DNA from: an uncultured bacterium
Lineage (GTDB): Bacteria; Desulfobacterota; Desulfovibrionia; Desulfovibrionales; Desulfovibrionaceae
DNA length: 6,597 nt
NCBI GenBank assembly: GCA_905215675.1
Contig: CAJMRA010000141.1
Span: 1 to 6,597, forward strand
Reading direction: 5' to 3'
Below, piece by piece: positions 1 through 6,577 of the stretch. Position 1 is the stretch's first letter; each line of letters opens with the position of its first letter. The notes beneath the pieces are model-generated. The model saw only the letters and a program-made list of their open reading frames with translations. It did not search any database and was not told the origin of the DNA. A program made the translations under genes and the position numbers.

Positions 1-2404
1 GTATGATTTGAGAGAGATGGGATGACCCAGCGGGGTGGCTTTTCCGTTTAGACGTGGGGCGTCCGGCGGGGGAAAGCAGGTGCAGCGTCAGCGGGCAGCG
101 GCCGTCGGCAAGGCTCGGCGTGGCGCGGCAGCCGAAGCATTCCTGTAGTTTGACGGCCACATAGGGGCCGCCTTCCGCGCCGTAGACGACGGGATGCGTC
201 CTGCCGGACGGGGCTGTCCAGTGGGTGGGCAGAAGGGCATCCAGACGACGGGACAGGGAGGACGGCACAAGGGCGCGCAGCGCCTGGGCAAGCGCGGCGG
301 CGGGAAAGCGGCGGATGTCGGTTTCCTGTTCCAGAGCGGGGGCGAGCCAGCCTTCGAGATCGGCAAGCAGGGCCGCGTCCGAGATGTCCGGCCAGAGGTC
401 TCCGTCAAGGCTGCGGGCCAGAAGTACCCGCTGTTGCCATTGCCGCAGCGTCTCCGTCCATGGAAGCTGATCGAGACCGCGACGGCGGAGATAGTCGCAG
501 AACGCCAGGGCGGCGTCGGTGCCGTCGGGACGAGGCAGGGGAGCGTCGTCCAGCACGAGGGCGTCCAGCATGCGCCGACGCCGGGCAAGGAGGCGTCCCT
601 CGTCGGTAACCTGAACGCTGTCCTCCGTACGGACGCGCGCGGCAAAGAGACGTTCCAGAGACGCGCGCGCGAGGGGGGCGGCCCGCCGGATGCGGGCCCG
701 GCTGCGGGCGGCGTCGCCGCCGAGATCGGCAATGGCAAGACAGGCTTCCCGCGCAAGGGCGTCATCAAGGGGCAGGGTCGCGGCCTGCCCGCCGCGCAGG
801 AGGTAGACGGCCTCCTGATGCTGTTCGCCGGTGCGCAGGGCGACGCGATCGGGCCAGGCGGCGGCCAGCAGCTGCCCGACGGCATCGTGCGGCGGTTCTT
901 CCCGGGCGGGCGATGCCGGGGGAGGGCACAGGCGGGCCAGCCGCGCCGCCAGAGCCCGGATACGGGAGGAGCGGTTCCGCTGTTCCTGATCCAGAATGCG
1001 GCGGAGGTCGCTTTGCGCGCCGCCCCGATCCTCTTCCAGCAGGGCCGCCAGCAGGCAGGCCTCGGCGTGCAGGGCCGGGGGGGCCGTGAGCAGCATGCGC
1101 GCCGTGCGGGGATGCAGGGGCAAATCCGCCATGCGGCGGCCCAGCGGGGTCAGGTGGTCGCCGCCGTCGTCGCCGGTCAGGGCCTCCAGGGAGGCGAGGC
1201 AGCGCCGGGCGGCTTGCAATCGGGGGGCCGGCGGCGTATTCAGCCAGTGGATTTTTTCAGGAGGCGTACCCCAGCGCGCCGTTTGCAGAACCAGCGGCGC
1301 AAGATCGCTTTCCAGTATTTCCGGGCGGATGGCGGGACGGAGTCCGGCGGTTTCCTCCCGGGACCAGAGGCGCAGGCACAGGCCCGGCTGCGTGCGTCCC
1401 GCGCGTCCGGCCCGCTGATCGGCGGCCGCCAGCGAGACCCGTTCCGTGACGAGACGGGCCATATCCGCGGCCGTATCCCAGCGCGGACGGCGGCAGAGAC
1501 CCGTATCCACCACAATGCGTATGCCTTCGATGGTCAGGGACGTTTCGGCAATGGAGGTGGCCAGCACAATCTTGCGCCGCCCTTGCGGCGCCGGTGCAAT
1601 GGCCGCGTCCTGCTCGGCGGGTTTCAGATACCCGTAGAGCGGATGGATATCGGTATCCGGCGGAAGGCCGTTCTCCAGTTCCTCGGCGACGCGGGCTATC
1701 TCCGCCATGCCGGGCAGAAATACCAGAATGTCGCCCTGTTCCGCCCGCAGGGCGCTACGGACGACGGCGGCCGTGTGACGCCACAGGGCCGCCGGACCGA
1801 CGGCGTCCGGCGGCGGGGGAAGGTAGCGCACGTCCACGGGACAGGAGCGCCCCTCGCAGCGCAGAATCGGACAGTCGCCGAGCAGGGAGGCCGCGCCTTC
1901 CGCGTCAAGCGTGGCGGACATGACCACAAGACGCAGATCCGGCCGCAGCAGGGAGCGGCTTTCGAGACTGAGCGCAAGCCCGAGATCCGCTTGCAGGGAG
2001 CGCTCGTGAAATTCGTCGAACAGAATGCAGGCCACGCCGGGCAGGGACGGGTCCTGCTGCAACAGGCGCGTGAGAACGCCTTCCGTGACGACCTCAAGGC
2101 GCGTCGCGGCGCTGACGGCGCTTTCCTGACGCATGCGGTACCCCACAAGACCGCCGACATTCTGGCCGAGCAGGCGCGCGGCGTAGCGGGCAAGGGCGCG
2201 CGCCGCCACCCGGCGCGGCTCCAGCAGGAGAATCCTGTTGTCGTTGCGCCAGTCGGCGTTCAGCAGCCAGAGGGGGATGCGGCTGCTTTTTCCCGCGCCC
2301 GGCGGTGCGCAGACCACGGCGCTGTCGCCGTCGGCAAGCGTTCCGAGCAGGGAAGGGCGCAGCGCGTCTATGGGCGCTGCCGGGAATGGAAAAGCCTGTG
2401 GCAT
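1..2404 (-). CDS. hrpB: ATP-dependent DExH-box helicase HrpB (3' end beyond window, C-terminus atypical)
   Basis: Superfamily 2 DEAH/DExH-type NTP-dependent helicase of the bacterial HrpB family, a cytoplasmic protein presumed to remodel RNA; its role is poorly defined in most species. The minus-strand frame is open from ATG 2404-2402 to the left edge (801 codons). Visible motifs: Walker A GAGKSS (residues 36-41), motif Ia LLEPRRVAAR (60-69), DEFH box (130-133, followed by ERSL), SATLD (163-167), LVFLPGMAEI (227-236, HrpB-like motif IV region), ATSIAETSLTIEG (282-294) and QRAGRAGR (330-337). The C-terminal HrpB-specific region is recognisable up to KLQECFGC and LHLLSPAGRP (ending at residue 783). 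The start is supported by GGAG about six bases upstream; no in-frame upstream ATG exists. Odd: after residue 783 the family normally continues with a QVTRDL..FW and RYPKHPWP-type block, but here the frame reads TSKRKSHPAGSSHLSQII in DNA of lower GC. The last 18 codons may therefore not be native hrpB sequence. The family call is very secure; the true end is unknown. Confidence 0.95.
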   Translation of the reverse strand, partial: MPQAFPFPAAPIDALRPSLLGTLADGDSAVVCAPPGAGKSSRIPLWLLNADWRNDNRILLLEPRRVAARALARYAARLLGQNVGGLVGYRMRQESAVSAATRLEVVTEGVLTRLLQQDPSLPGVACILFDEFHERSLQADLGLALSLESRSLLRPDLRLVVMSATLDAEGAASLLGDCPILRCEGRSCPVDVRYLPPPPDAVGPAALWRHTAAVVRSALRAEQGDILVFLPGMAEIARVAEELENGLPPDTDIHPLYGYLKPAEQDAAIAPAPQGRRKIVLATSIAETSLTIEGIRIVVDTGLCRRPRWDTAADMARLVTERVSLAAADQRAGRAGRTQPGLCLRLWSREETAGLRPAIRPEILESDLAPLVLQTARWGTPPEKIHWLNTPPAPRLQAARRCLASLEALTGDDGGDHLTPLGRRMADLPLHPRTARMLLTAPPALHAEACLLAALLEEDRGGAQSDLRRILDQEQRNRSSRIRALAARLARLCPPPASPAREEPPHDAVGQLLAAAWPDRVALRTGEQHQEAVYLLRGGQAATLPLDDALAREACLAIADLGGDAARSRARIRRAAPLARASLERLFAARVRTEDSVQVTDEGRLLARRRRMLDALVLDDAPLPRPDGTDAALAFCDYLRRRGLDQLPWTETLRQWQQRVLLARSLDGDLWPDISDAALLADLEGWLAPALEQETDIRRFPAAALAQALRALVPSSLSRRLDALLPTHWTAPSGRTHPVVYGAEGGPYVAVKLQECFGCRATPSLADGRCPLTLHLLSPAGRPTSKRKSHPAGSSHLSQII

Positions 2405-2474
2405 GCGAACTCCGGTGGACCTGTTGCGGCTGCAAACCCGGCGCGGGGCGTCGCATGACAGGAACCATATGCTT

Positions 2475-2503
2475 TTTTTACTGGCAATCTGCTACGCTAC
2501 AGT
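2475..2503 (+). promoter_or_regulatory. Weak candidate promoter for the activator gene
   Basis: TTTTTA (2475-2480) and TACAGT (2498-2503) are spaced by 17 bases. The -35 match is poor (three of six) and the -10 match moderate (four of six). Its -10 would overlap the -10 of the leftward candidate at 2501-2506, which, if both are real, would make the two directions compete for polymerase. Low confidence. Confidence 0.18.
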
Positions 2504-2529
2504 GTATTCAGAATTTTGACGCATCGCAA
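2501..2529 (-). promoter_or_regulatory. Candidate sigma-70-type promoter for hrpB
   Basis: On the minus strand, TTGCGA (2529-2524) and TACACT (2506-2501) are separated by exactly 17 bases. Each matches four of six positions of the -35 and -10 consensus. Transcription would start near 2494 and give a leader of about 90 nt before the hrpB ATG. The match is moderate, and such matches occur by chance in AT-rich gaps, so this is a suggestion only. Confidence 0.3.
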
Positions 2530-2546
2530 CGTTAACAGGGTGTTGC
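2526..2546 (+). promoter_or_regulatory. Ribosome binding site of the activator gene inside a short inverted repeat
   Basis: CAGGG at 2536-2540, nine bases before ATG 2550, is the best Shine-Dalgarno candidate for this gene. It lies between GCAAC (2526-2530) and GTTGC (2542-2546), a perfect 5-bp inverted repeat that could fold with the ribosome binding site in the loop, or serve as a small protein-binding site. Five base pairs with an 11-nt loop is weak, so the structural reading is speculative. The ribosome binding site itself is reasonable. Confidence 0.35.
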
Positions 2547-2549
2547 ATC

Positions 2550-3686
2550 ATGAAGCTCAATACGAGCGGCATTATCGGGCAGAGTACCACGCTGGCCGAT
2601 GTTTTCAAAATGCTGGCCAAAGTGGCGCCGACCGACAGCACGGTGCTTGTCACCGGGGAATCCGGTACCGGCAAGGAATTGCTGGTACGGGCCTTGCATG
2701 ACAATAGTCGCCGCGCCGACAAGCCTTTTGTGCCCATCAACTGCGGGGCCATTCCCAAGGAGCTGCTGGAAAGCGAACTCTTCGGGCATGAAAAGGGGGC
2801 CTTCACCAATGCGCTCCGCTCCCGGGCAGGCCGTTTTGAGCTGGCGGACGGAGGAACCATTTTTCTCGATGAAATCGGGGAAATGGATCTGAGTCTGCAA
2901 GTCAAGATTTTGCGCGTGTTGCAGGAAAGGGAGTTTGAACGCGTCGGCGGCAATGTCTGCAAGGAAGTGGACGTGCGCATTGTGGCGGCGACCAACCGCG
3001 ATCTGGAAGCGGAGGTGGCCGCCGGGCGTTTTCGCGAGGACCTGTTCTATCGTCTGAACGTCATTCCGCTGCACTTGCCGCCCCTGCGCGAGCGGGGCGG
3101 GGACGTCCTGCTGCTGTCGCGCTTTTTTCTGGATCGTTTCTGTCTCAAGAAGGAACGCCCGCCCCTGACGCTGGACCCGCAGGTGCGCAGCGTCTTCATG
3201 GCCTACCAGTGGCCCGGCAACGTGCGCGAGCTGGAAAATCTCATGGAGCGCCTCAGCATCCTTGTGGACGGCGACGTCGTGCATGTGGACGATCTGCCTG
3301 CCAAGGTGCTGGCGCAGGTGGGAGACGTCAGCCTGCTGCCGGAATCGCCCATGCCGGAACCGGAAGCGCCGTCGGCCGCCTGCGAGGTTTCGTCCGCCGG
3401 GACGACGGGGCCTTCCGCCGCCGCGGGAGACGCGCCCTGTCCGCCGCCGTCCGCCGGTTCCGGGAATACGGCTGCTCCGGCGGCTGGACAGGAAGGCTTC
3501 CTCTGGCCTACGCTGCAAACGATGAACGAGCACGGCGGCAACCTGAAGGACTTTCTGGACGCCGTGGAAATGCGCCTGATCAACGAGGCCCTGCAACGGG
3601 CGGACGGCGTCAAGAATCAGGCGGCGGAGCTCCTGGGTATCAAACGCACCACCCTGATTGAGAAGTTGAAGAAAAAAGGCGTGTAA
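2550..3686 (+). CDS. Sigma-54-dependent transcriptional activator without N-terminal sensor domain
   Basis: Bacterial enhancer-binding protein of 378 residues that should use ATP hydrolysis to remodel RNA polymerase holding sigma-54. AAA+ motifs: Walker A GESGTGKE (36-43), ELFGHEKGAF with the sigma-54 contact loop GAFTNA (83-88), Walker B IFLDEIGEM (D107, E108), sensor I ATNRDL (147-152), arginine-finger region GRFREDLFYRLNV (159-171) and sensor II WPGNVREL (221-228). A flexible Ala/Pro/Gly-rich linker (about 264-316) leads to a C-terminal Fis-type helix-turn-helix (about 356-377, LLGIKRTTLIEKLKKKG), whose RTTL-EK pattern recalls FleQ/FlrA-type activators; that comparison is from memory. Only about six residues precede the AAA+ domain, so there is no receiver, PAS or GAF domain, as in PspF. 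Activity must be set by a separate partner, by expression level, or be constitutive. The fifth residue of the GAFTGA loop is Asn (N87) instead of Gly. It lies 28 bp before the TPR gene, which it probably shares an mRNA with. The family is certain; the target regulon is unknown. Confidence 0.95.
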   Translation: MKLNTSGIIGQSTTLADVFKMLAKVAPTDSTVLVTGESGTGKELLVRALHDNSRRADKPFVPINCGAIPKELLESELFGHEKGAFTNALRSRAGRFELADGGTIFLDEIGEMDLSLQVKILRVLQEREFERVGGNVCKEVDVRIVAATNRDLEAEVAAGRFREDLFYRLNVIPLHLPPLRERGGDVLLLSRFFLDRFCLKKERPPLTLDPQVRSVFMAYQWPGNVRELENLMERLSILVDGDVVHVDDLPAKVLAQVGDVSLLPESPMPEPEAPSAACEVSSAGTTGPSAAAGDAPCPPPSAGSGNTAAPAAGQEGFLWPTLQTMNEHGGNLKDFLDAVEMRLINEALQRADGVKNQAAELLGIKRTTLIEKLKKKGV

Positions 3687-3700
3687 TGCGCCCATGCTGC

Positions 3701-3705
3701 AGAGG
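3701..3705 (+). promoter_or_regulatory. Ribosome binding site choosing the 3715 start of the TPR gene
   Basis: AGAGG sits nine bases before ATG 3715, a good Shine-Dalgarno distance. The in-frame ATG at 3694 lies upstream of this site and has only a distant purine run (3671-3679), so 3715 is preferred. A third in-frame ATG at 3802, directly before the hydrophobic signal segment, has no clear ribosome binding site. Confidence 0.55.
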
Positions 3706-3714
3706 TATGCCTTC

Positions 3715-6414
3715 ATGAACAGCAGACAACGCCGACAACAGGACCGCAATGATTGTGCGCGGCCCGCATCGGATGCCCTGACACGCGGGCGCGATGGCGT
3801 CATGGAGCGCCTGGCGCGCAGCGCCGTGAGCGCCGTTCTTCTGAGCGCGACCTGCGTCGGCCTTTTGTGTTCGTCGCCTGTCATGGGCGCGGATGCGGGC
3901 GGCTTCGGCGCTCGTGTCGTCGATGGGCAAAGTCTGTACTCCCCTGTCAATACGGGCGGTCCGTCGGACTGGCCCGTCAAGGGCGGGCTTTCCACGCAGG
4001 AGGCCGTTCCCGGCGGACAGGCTGCTCCCGTGCCGGGCAACGCGGGCCGGGCGCAGGCGCCCGCCGTGCCTCCGATGCCCGCGCCGGCCATGTCCGGGAG
4101 CGGCGAGCCCTCTCCGGCCGCGCCCGCGCCCCTCATGCCCGCTCCCGCCATGCCGGGGACGGTGGAACCGTCGCCCGCGCCGCTGCCCGACGCTCCGGCT
4201 CCGGGCATGCCCGCGACGCCCGCCGCGCCGCCGTCGGCTCCGGCCGTGCCGCCCGTTCCGGCATCCGGGGACAGCGGGGCCAATGCCGCCGCGGCCGATT
4301 TCCTCAATGCCGCGCCCCCGGAAGACAAGAAGGATGCCAAGACGGATCCCGGCGTCATCTACGTGGACGAGAAGGGCAATCCCGTCCCCAAGCCGCTTGA
4401 ACCCGACAAGATGATGGCCGAGGCGCAGGAACTCATGGACAGCGGGCAATTCGCGCATGCGCTGCCCATTCTGCGGGAGATCAAGGAAATACCGACCATC
4501 TCCAAGAACATGCGGCTTGAGGCGCTCTACATGATCAGCGACTGCGTGTGGGCGCTGTACAAGGACAAGCCGCTGGAAGGCTACGACGAACTCATGGCCA
4601 CGACGGCGGAAGCCCTCAACGCCGATTTGCGCTATGAGCGCGCGCCGTCCGCCATGCTGCGCCTGGGGCGCATCAATCTGGCCGTCAACGACGTCAACGG
4701 CGCGGGGGCGCATATCATGGCCCTGTACCGTCGTTATCCGTCGTATCCCGAAGTGGCCGCGGGGCTGACGGAACTCGGCAGGGCGCAGCTCCGGCACGAA
4801 ATGAACGAGGAGGCCGTGCATTCCTTCAGCCTCGTTCTGGACAAGTATCCCGAAAGCGCCTCGCTCGAAAAGGCGTCCATGGGGCTTGCGCAGGCGCTGT
4901 ACAACCTGAAGCGCCATAACGACACGCAAACCATCCTCGACTTCGTCAACAAGCGCTGGCCGCGCTGCTATCTCGACGACGTGAGCTTCCTGCTCATGCA
5001 GGCCGCCAATGCGCGCGCGCTGGGCAAGGACGAGACGGCCCGCGAACTGCTGTGGCTGTATCTCAATCTGGAGCCCAAGCGGGAGGGCAACGACGCCCTG
5101 CTGCTGTCCATGGCGGACATGTACGCCACGCACAAGGACTGGCCCGCGGCAACGGTGCTGTACCAGCAGCTGGTGCGGCACTGGCCCGATGCGGATCCGA
5201 CCATCACGGCCCGGATGCGTCTCGGCGAAAAGGGGCTGTATGACGCGCCGATCACCTATGACGTCATGACCTCCGTGTTCGGGCAGCCGAGCGATCCCGG
5301 TATCGAGCAGCTGTATCTTCGTCTGGCGGAAGCCTCCAGGATACAGCCTTCGGCGGTGATTTCCCGTCTCAAGTATGCCATGTGGCTGCTGTGGGACAAG
5401 CACTATACCGAGGCCATGGGCAAGGCGGCGGATTTCGTGGACATGTATCCCGATCATCAGGACGTGCCGCAGGCCCGCGACGTCATCTGGGCGGCGTTCC
5501 AGAAAGAACTGGCCAATTCGCTGGCCGAGCAGAACTACGGGCGTATCCTGCTGCTGTGGAACGGCTTTCCGCTGGTGCGTCAGCGTTACGGACCCATCGA
5601 CTCCACCATGCGCTACGCCCTGGCGCAGGGCTACAAGGAGCGCGGCGACGACGCCCGCTATCTGGGTCTGATAAGCGAGTTTCTCAAATCGCCCAAGGAC
5701 CCCCGGTACGGGGAAATGGCCTTTGCGGAATACTTCAACCGCTACATCAAGGCCGGAGCCTGGGAGAAGATTCTCGAACTGGCCCAGCTTGTCCACTCGT
5801 GGGATATGAGTCCCGGTCTGCGCCTGCAACTGGATTACGCCATGGCGCTGTCGGCCCAGAATCTCAACCGGGACGAGGCGGCGCTCGCCATGTGGCGGCA
5901 GATTGCCCGGCGGCCGGAATTCCCCCTGTACCAGCGGGCCTACGCCACCTATTATCTGGCGCGGGATGCGGCCAACCCCAATCATCCCGACGTGCACGCC
6001 GCGTATACCTACTACAAGCAGGTGCTGGATCTCTTCACCCAGCTGGAGAACGAACGCTCGGACAAGTCTGATCCCCTGCGAATCAAGGAAGCCATCGCCG
6101 CCCTTATGGATATCTGCGAAGTGGCCAACAGGCTGCCCGAGGCCCTGGAATGGGTGGATCGCTATCGCGCCTATGTGCCGGACGCGTCGTCGCCGGATTA
6201 TCCCGGACTGCGCTACCGTGAGGCGCGGTTGTACCGCAAGCTGGGCGATACGGCCCGCGCCCGCGCGCTGCTGGAAGATCTTGTGGCCAAATTCCCCAAT
6301 TCGCCCTTCGGGCAATCCGCGGCCACGGAATTGCGATCCTTCGAGGTGTCGCGCGACTTGCAGAATTATCTCGGCGGCCAGAGCGAAACGGGCTCCAGAA
6401 CGCCGGGGAGCTGA
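3715..6414 (+). CDS. Large exported tetratricopeptide-repeat (TPR) protein with Pro/Ala-rich linker
   Basis: About 899 residues from ATG 3715 (906 from the less likely ATG 3694). The N-terminus is Arg-rich (1-35), followed by a hydrophobic segment AVSAVLLSATCVGLLC (37-52) and a signal-peptidase-like site ADA/GG near residue 61, so export to the periplasm is predicted. No proper lipobox is seen. A Pro/Ala/Gly stretch (about 100-185) contains two 20-residue tandem repeats beginning MPAPAM. From about residue 230 to 875 the protein is helical with TPR-type spacing (small residue at 8, Ala at 20 and 27, Pro at 32). Clear units include RLGRINLAVNDVNGAGAHIM, ELGRAQLRHEMNEEAVHSF followed by LDKYPES, and at the C-terminus YREARLYRKLGDTARARALL followed by AKFPNSP, of the style found in BamD/CpoB-like envelope proteins. 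TPR arrays bind other proteins, so a scaffold role in the envelope is inferred; no catalytic motif is seen and I do not recognise a named family. Probably co-transcribed with the preceding activator. Confidence 0.9.
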   Translation: MNSRQRRQQDRNDCARPASDALTRGRDGVMERLARSAVSAVLLSATCVGLLCSSPVMGADAGGFGARVVDGQSLYSPVNTGGPSDWPVKGGLSTQEAVPGGQAAPVPGNAGRAQAPAVPPMPAPAMSGSGEPSPAAPAPLMPAPAMPGTVEPSPAPLPDAPAPGMPATPAAPPSAPAVPPVPASGDSGANAAAADFLNAAPPEDKKDAKTDPGVIYVDEKGNPVPKPLEPDKMMAEAQELMDSGQFAHALPILREIKEIPTISKNMRLEALYMISDCVWALYKDKPLEGYDELMATTAEALNADLRYERAPSAMLRLGRINLAVNDVNGAGAHIMALYRRYPSYPEVAAGLTELGRAQLRHEMNEEAVHSFSLVLDKYPESASLEKASMGLAQALYNLKRHNDTQTILDFVNKRWPRCYLDDVSFLLMQAANARALGKDETARELLWLYLNLEPKREGNDALLLSMADMYATHKDWPAATVLYQQLVRHWPDADPTITARMRLGEKGLYDAPITYDVMTSVFGQPSDPGIEQLYLRLAEASRIQPSAVISRLKYAMWLLWDKHYTEAMGKAADFVDMYPDHQDVPQARDVIWAAFQKELANSLAEQNYGRILLLWNGFPLVRQRYGPIDSTMRYALAQGYKERGDDARYLGLISEFLKSPKDPRYGEMAFAEYFNRYIKAGAWEKILELAQLVHSWDMSPGLRLQLDYAMALSAQNLNRDEAALAMWRQIARRPEFPLYQRAYATYYLARDAANPNHPDVHAAYTYYKQVLDLFTQLENERSDKSDPLRIKEAIAALMDICEVANRLPEALEWVDRYRAYVPDASSPDYPGLRYREARLYRKLGDTARARALLEDLVAKFPNSPFGQSAATELRSFEVSRDLQNYLGGQSETGSRTPGS
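3817..3897 (+). other. Signal-peptide-like segment of the TPR protein
   Basis: Encodes the hydrophobic core (residues about 35-52) and the polar region through the ADA site (59-61). The charged region before it is unusually long (about 35 residues from ATG 3715) and rich in Arg. The segment could therefore be an uncleaved N-terminal membrane anchor instead, or the true start could be ATG 3802, which would give an ordinary-length signal peptide. There is no twin-arginine RRxFLK motif. Confidence 0.6.
4075..4194 (+). repeat. Two 60-bp (20-residue) imperfect tandem repeats in the Pro/Ala-rich linker
   Basis: Unit one (4075-4134) and unit two (4135-4194) both encode a segment of the form MPAPAM-x-G-x-x-EPSPA followed by a Pro/Ala tail. 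A degenerate start of a third copy (APAPGMPATP) follows. The units have diverged at third codon positions and in several residues, so this is an old in-frame duplication, not a freshly slipping microsatellite. The likely result is an extended flexible spacer between the membrane-proximal N-terminus and the TPR body. Confidence 0.7.
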
Positions 6415-6450
6415 TACGCCCCGCGGATGCCGGAAAGCGCCGCATGGAGC

Positions 6451-6488
6451 GGGAATGCGCCGCGTCGCCCGATTGACGCGGCGTTCCC
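6451..6488 (+). terminator. Strong GC-rich hairpin downstream of the TPR gene
   Basis: CGCCGCGTC (6458-6466) pairs perfectly with GACGCGGCG (6475-6483) around an 8-nt loop. GGGAA (6451-6455) extends the stem with TTCCC (6484-6488) across a 2-nt bulge, giving about 14 pairs. It begins 37 bp after the TPR stop. No U-rich tail follows, so it is not a classical intrinsic terminator; it could mark the transcript end, stabilise the 3' end of the mRNA, or be a REP-like element. Confidence 0.45.
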
Positions 6489-6503
6489 GTCCCTCCGGGT
6501 TCC

Positions 6504-6522
6504 GTCCCGTACCGGACGGGAC
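6504..6522. repeat. Short 7-bp hairpin in the 3' intergenic region
   Basis: GTCCCGT (6504-6510) and ACGGGAC (6516-6522) form a perfect stem around the 5-nt loop ACCGG. It is the second stem in the cluster, only 15 bases after the previous one. No T-run follows. Confidence 0.4.
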
Positions 6523-6546
6523 AGGGCCGGGGAAAGACGGCTTGGA

Positions 6547-6575
6547 GCGTTTCACCTTTGAAAAAGGTGAAACGC
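6547..6575. terminator. Perfect 13-bp inverted repeat, terminator-like
   Basis: GCGTTTCACCTTT (6547-6559) and AAAGGTGAAACGC (6563-6575) are exact reverse complements separated by GAA. The stem is the most regular structure in the window and, unlike its surroundings, is AT-rich in the middle. No T-run follows on either strand. Possibilities are a bidirectional terminator variant, a transcript-stabilising hairpin, an operator, or one copy of a dispersed palindromic repeat. The window alone cannot separate these. Confidence 0.5.
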
Positions 6576-6577
6576 GA

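Larger units (their letters stand above)
2405..2549. promoter_or_regulatory. Divergent intergenic region between hrpB and the sigma-54 activator gene
   Basis: This 145-bp gap separates the hrpB start (leftward) from the activator start (rightward), so it must hold the 5' signals for both unless transcription enters from further away. The part next to hrpB is GC-rich, while about 2467-2520 is clearly more AT-rich and includes a run of seven T (2473-2479), as expected for promoter DNA. Stops in the activator frame (TGA at 2517-2519) show that no longer N-terminal domain is hidden here. I found no convincing -24/-12 sigma-54 promoter and no clear IHF site. Individual promoter elements are only candidates. 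Confidence 0.55.

Noticed and set aside
1..55. End of an insertion sequence or of a neighbouring plus-strand gene
   Set aside because: The base composition and the break in hrpB are compatible with this. However, I recognise no specific terminal repeat and no coding match in so short a stretch, so no mobile-element feature is called.
194..2458. 754-codon open frame on the plus strand
   Set aside because: It lies opposite hrpB, whose minus-strand frame has every helicase motif. Its product is a Gly/Arg/Gln-rich composition with no recognisable domain, typical of antisense frames in high-GC genes.
2481..2496. Possible -24/-12 sigma-54 promoter starting TGGCA
   Set aside because: The -24 half looks right, but the GC of the -12 half is one base out of register and the TTGC element is not present.
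3686..3720. ATG overlapping the activator stop (TAATG at 3684-3688), suggesting translational coupling to a small gene
   Set aside because: The frame from ATG 3686 ends after about ten codons at a TGA, so it encodes nothing credible.
2532..4358. 608-codon open frame on the minus strand
   Set aside because: It is antisense to the AAA+ gene and to the Pro/Ala linker. Its repetitive Gly/Ala product is simply the complement of that linker.
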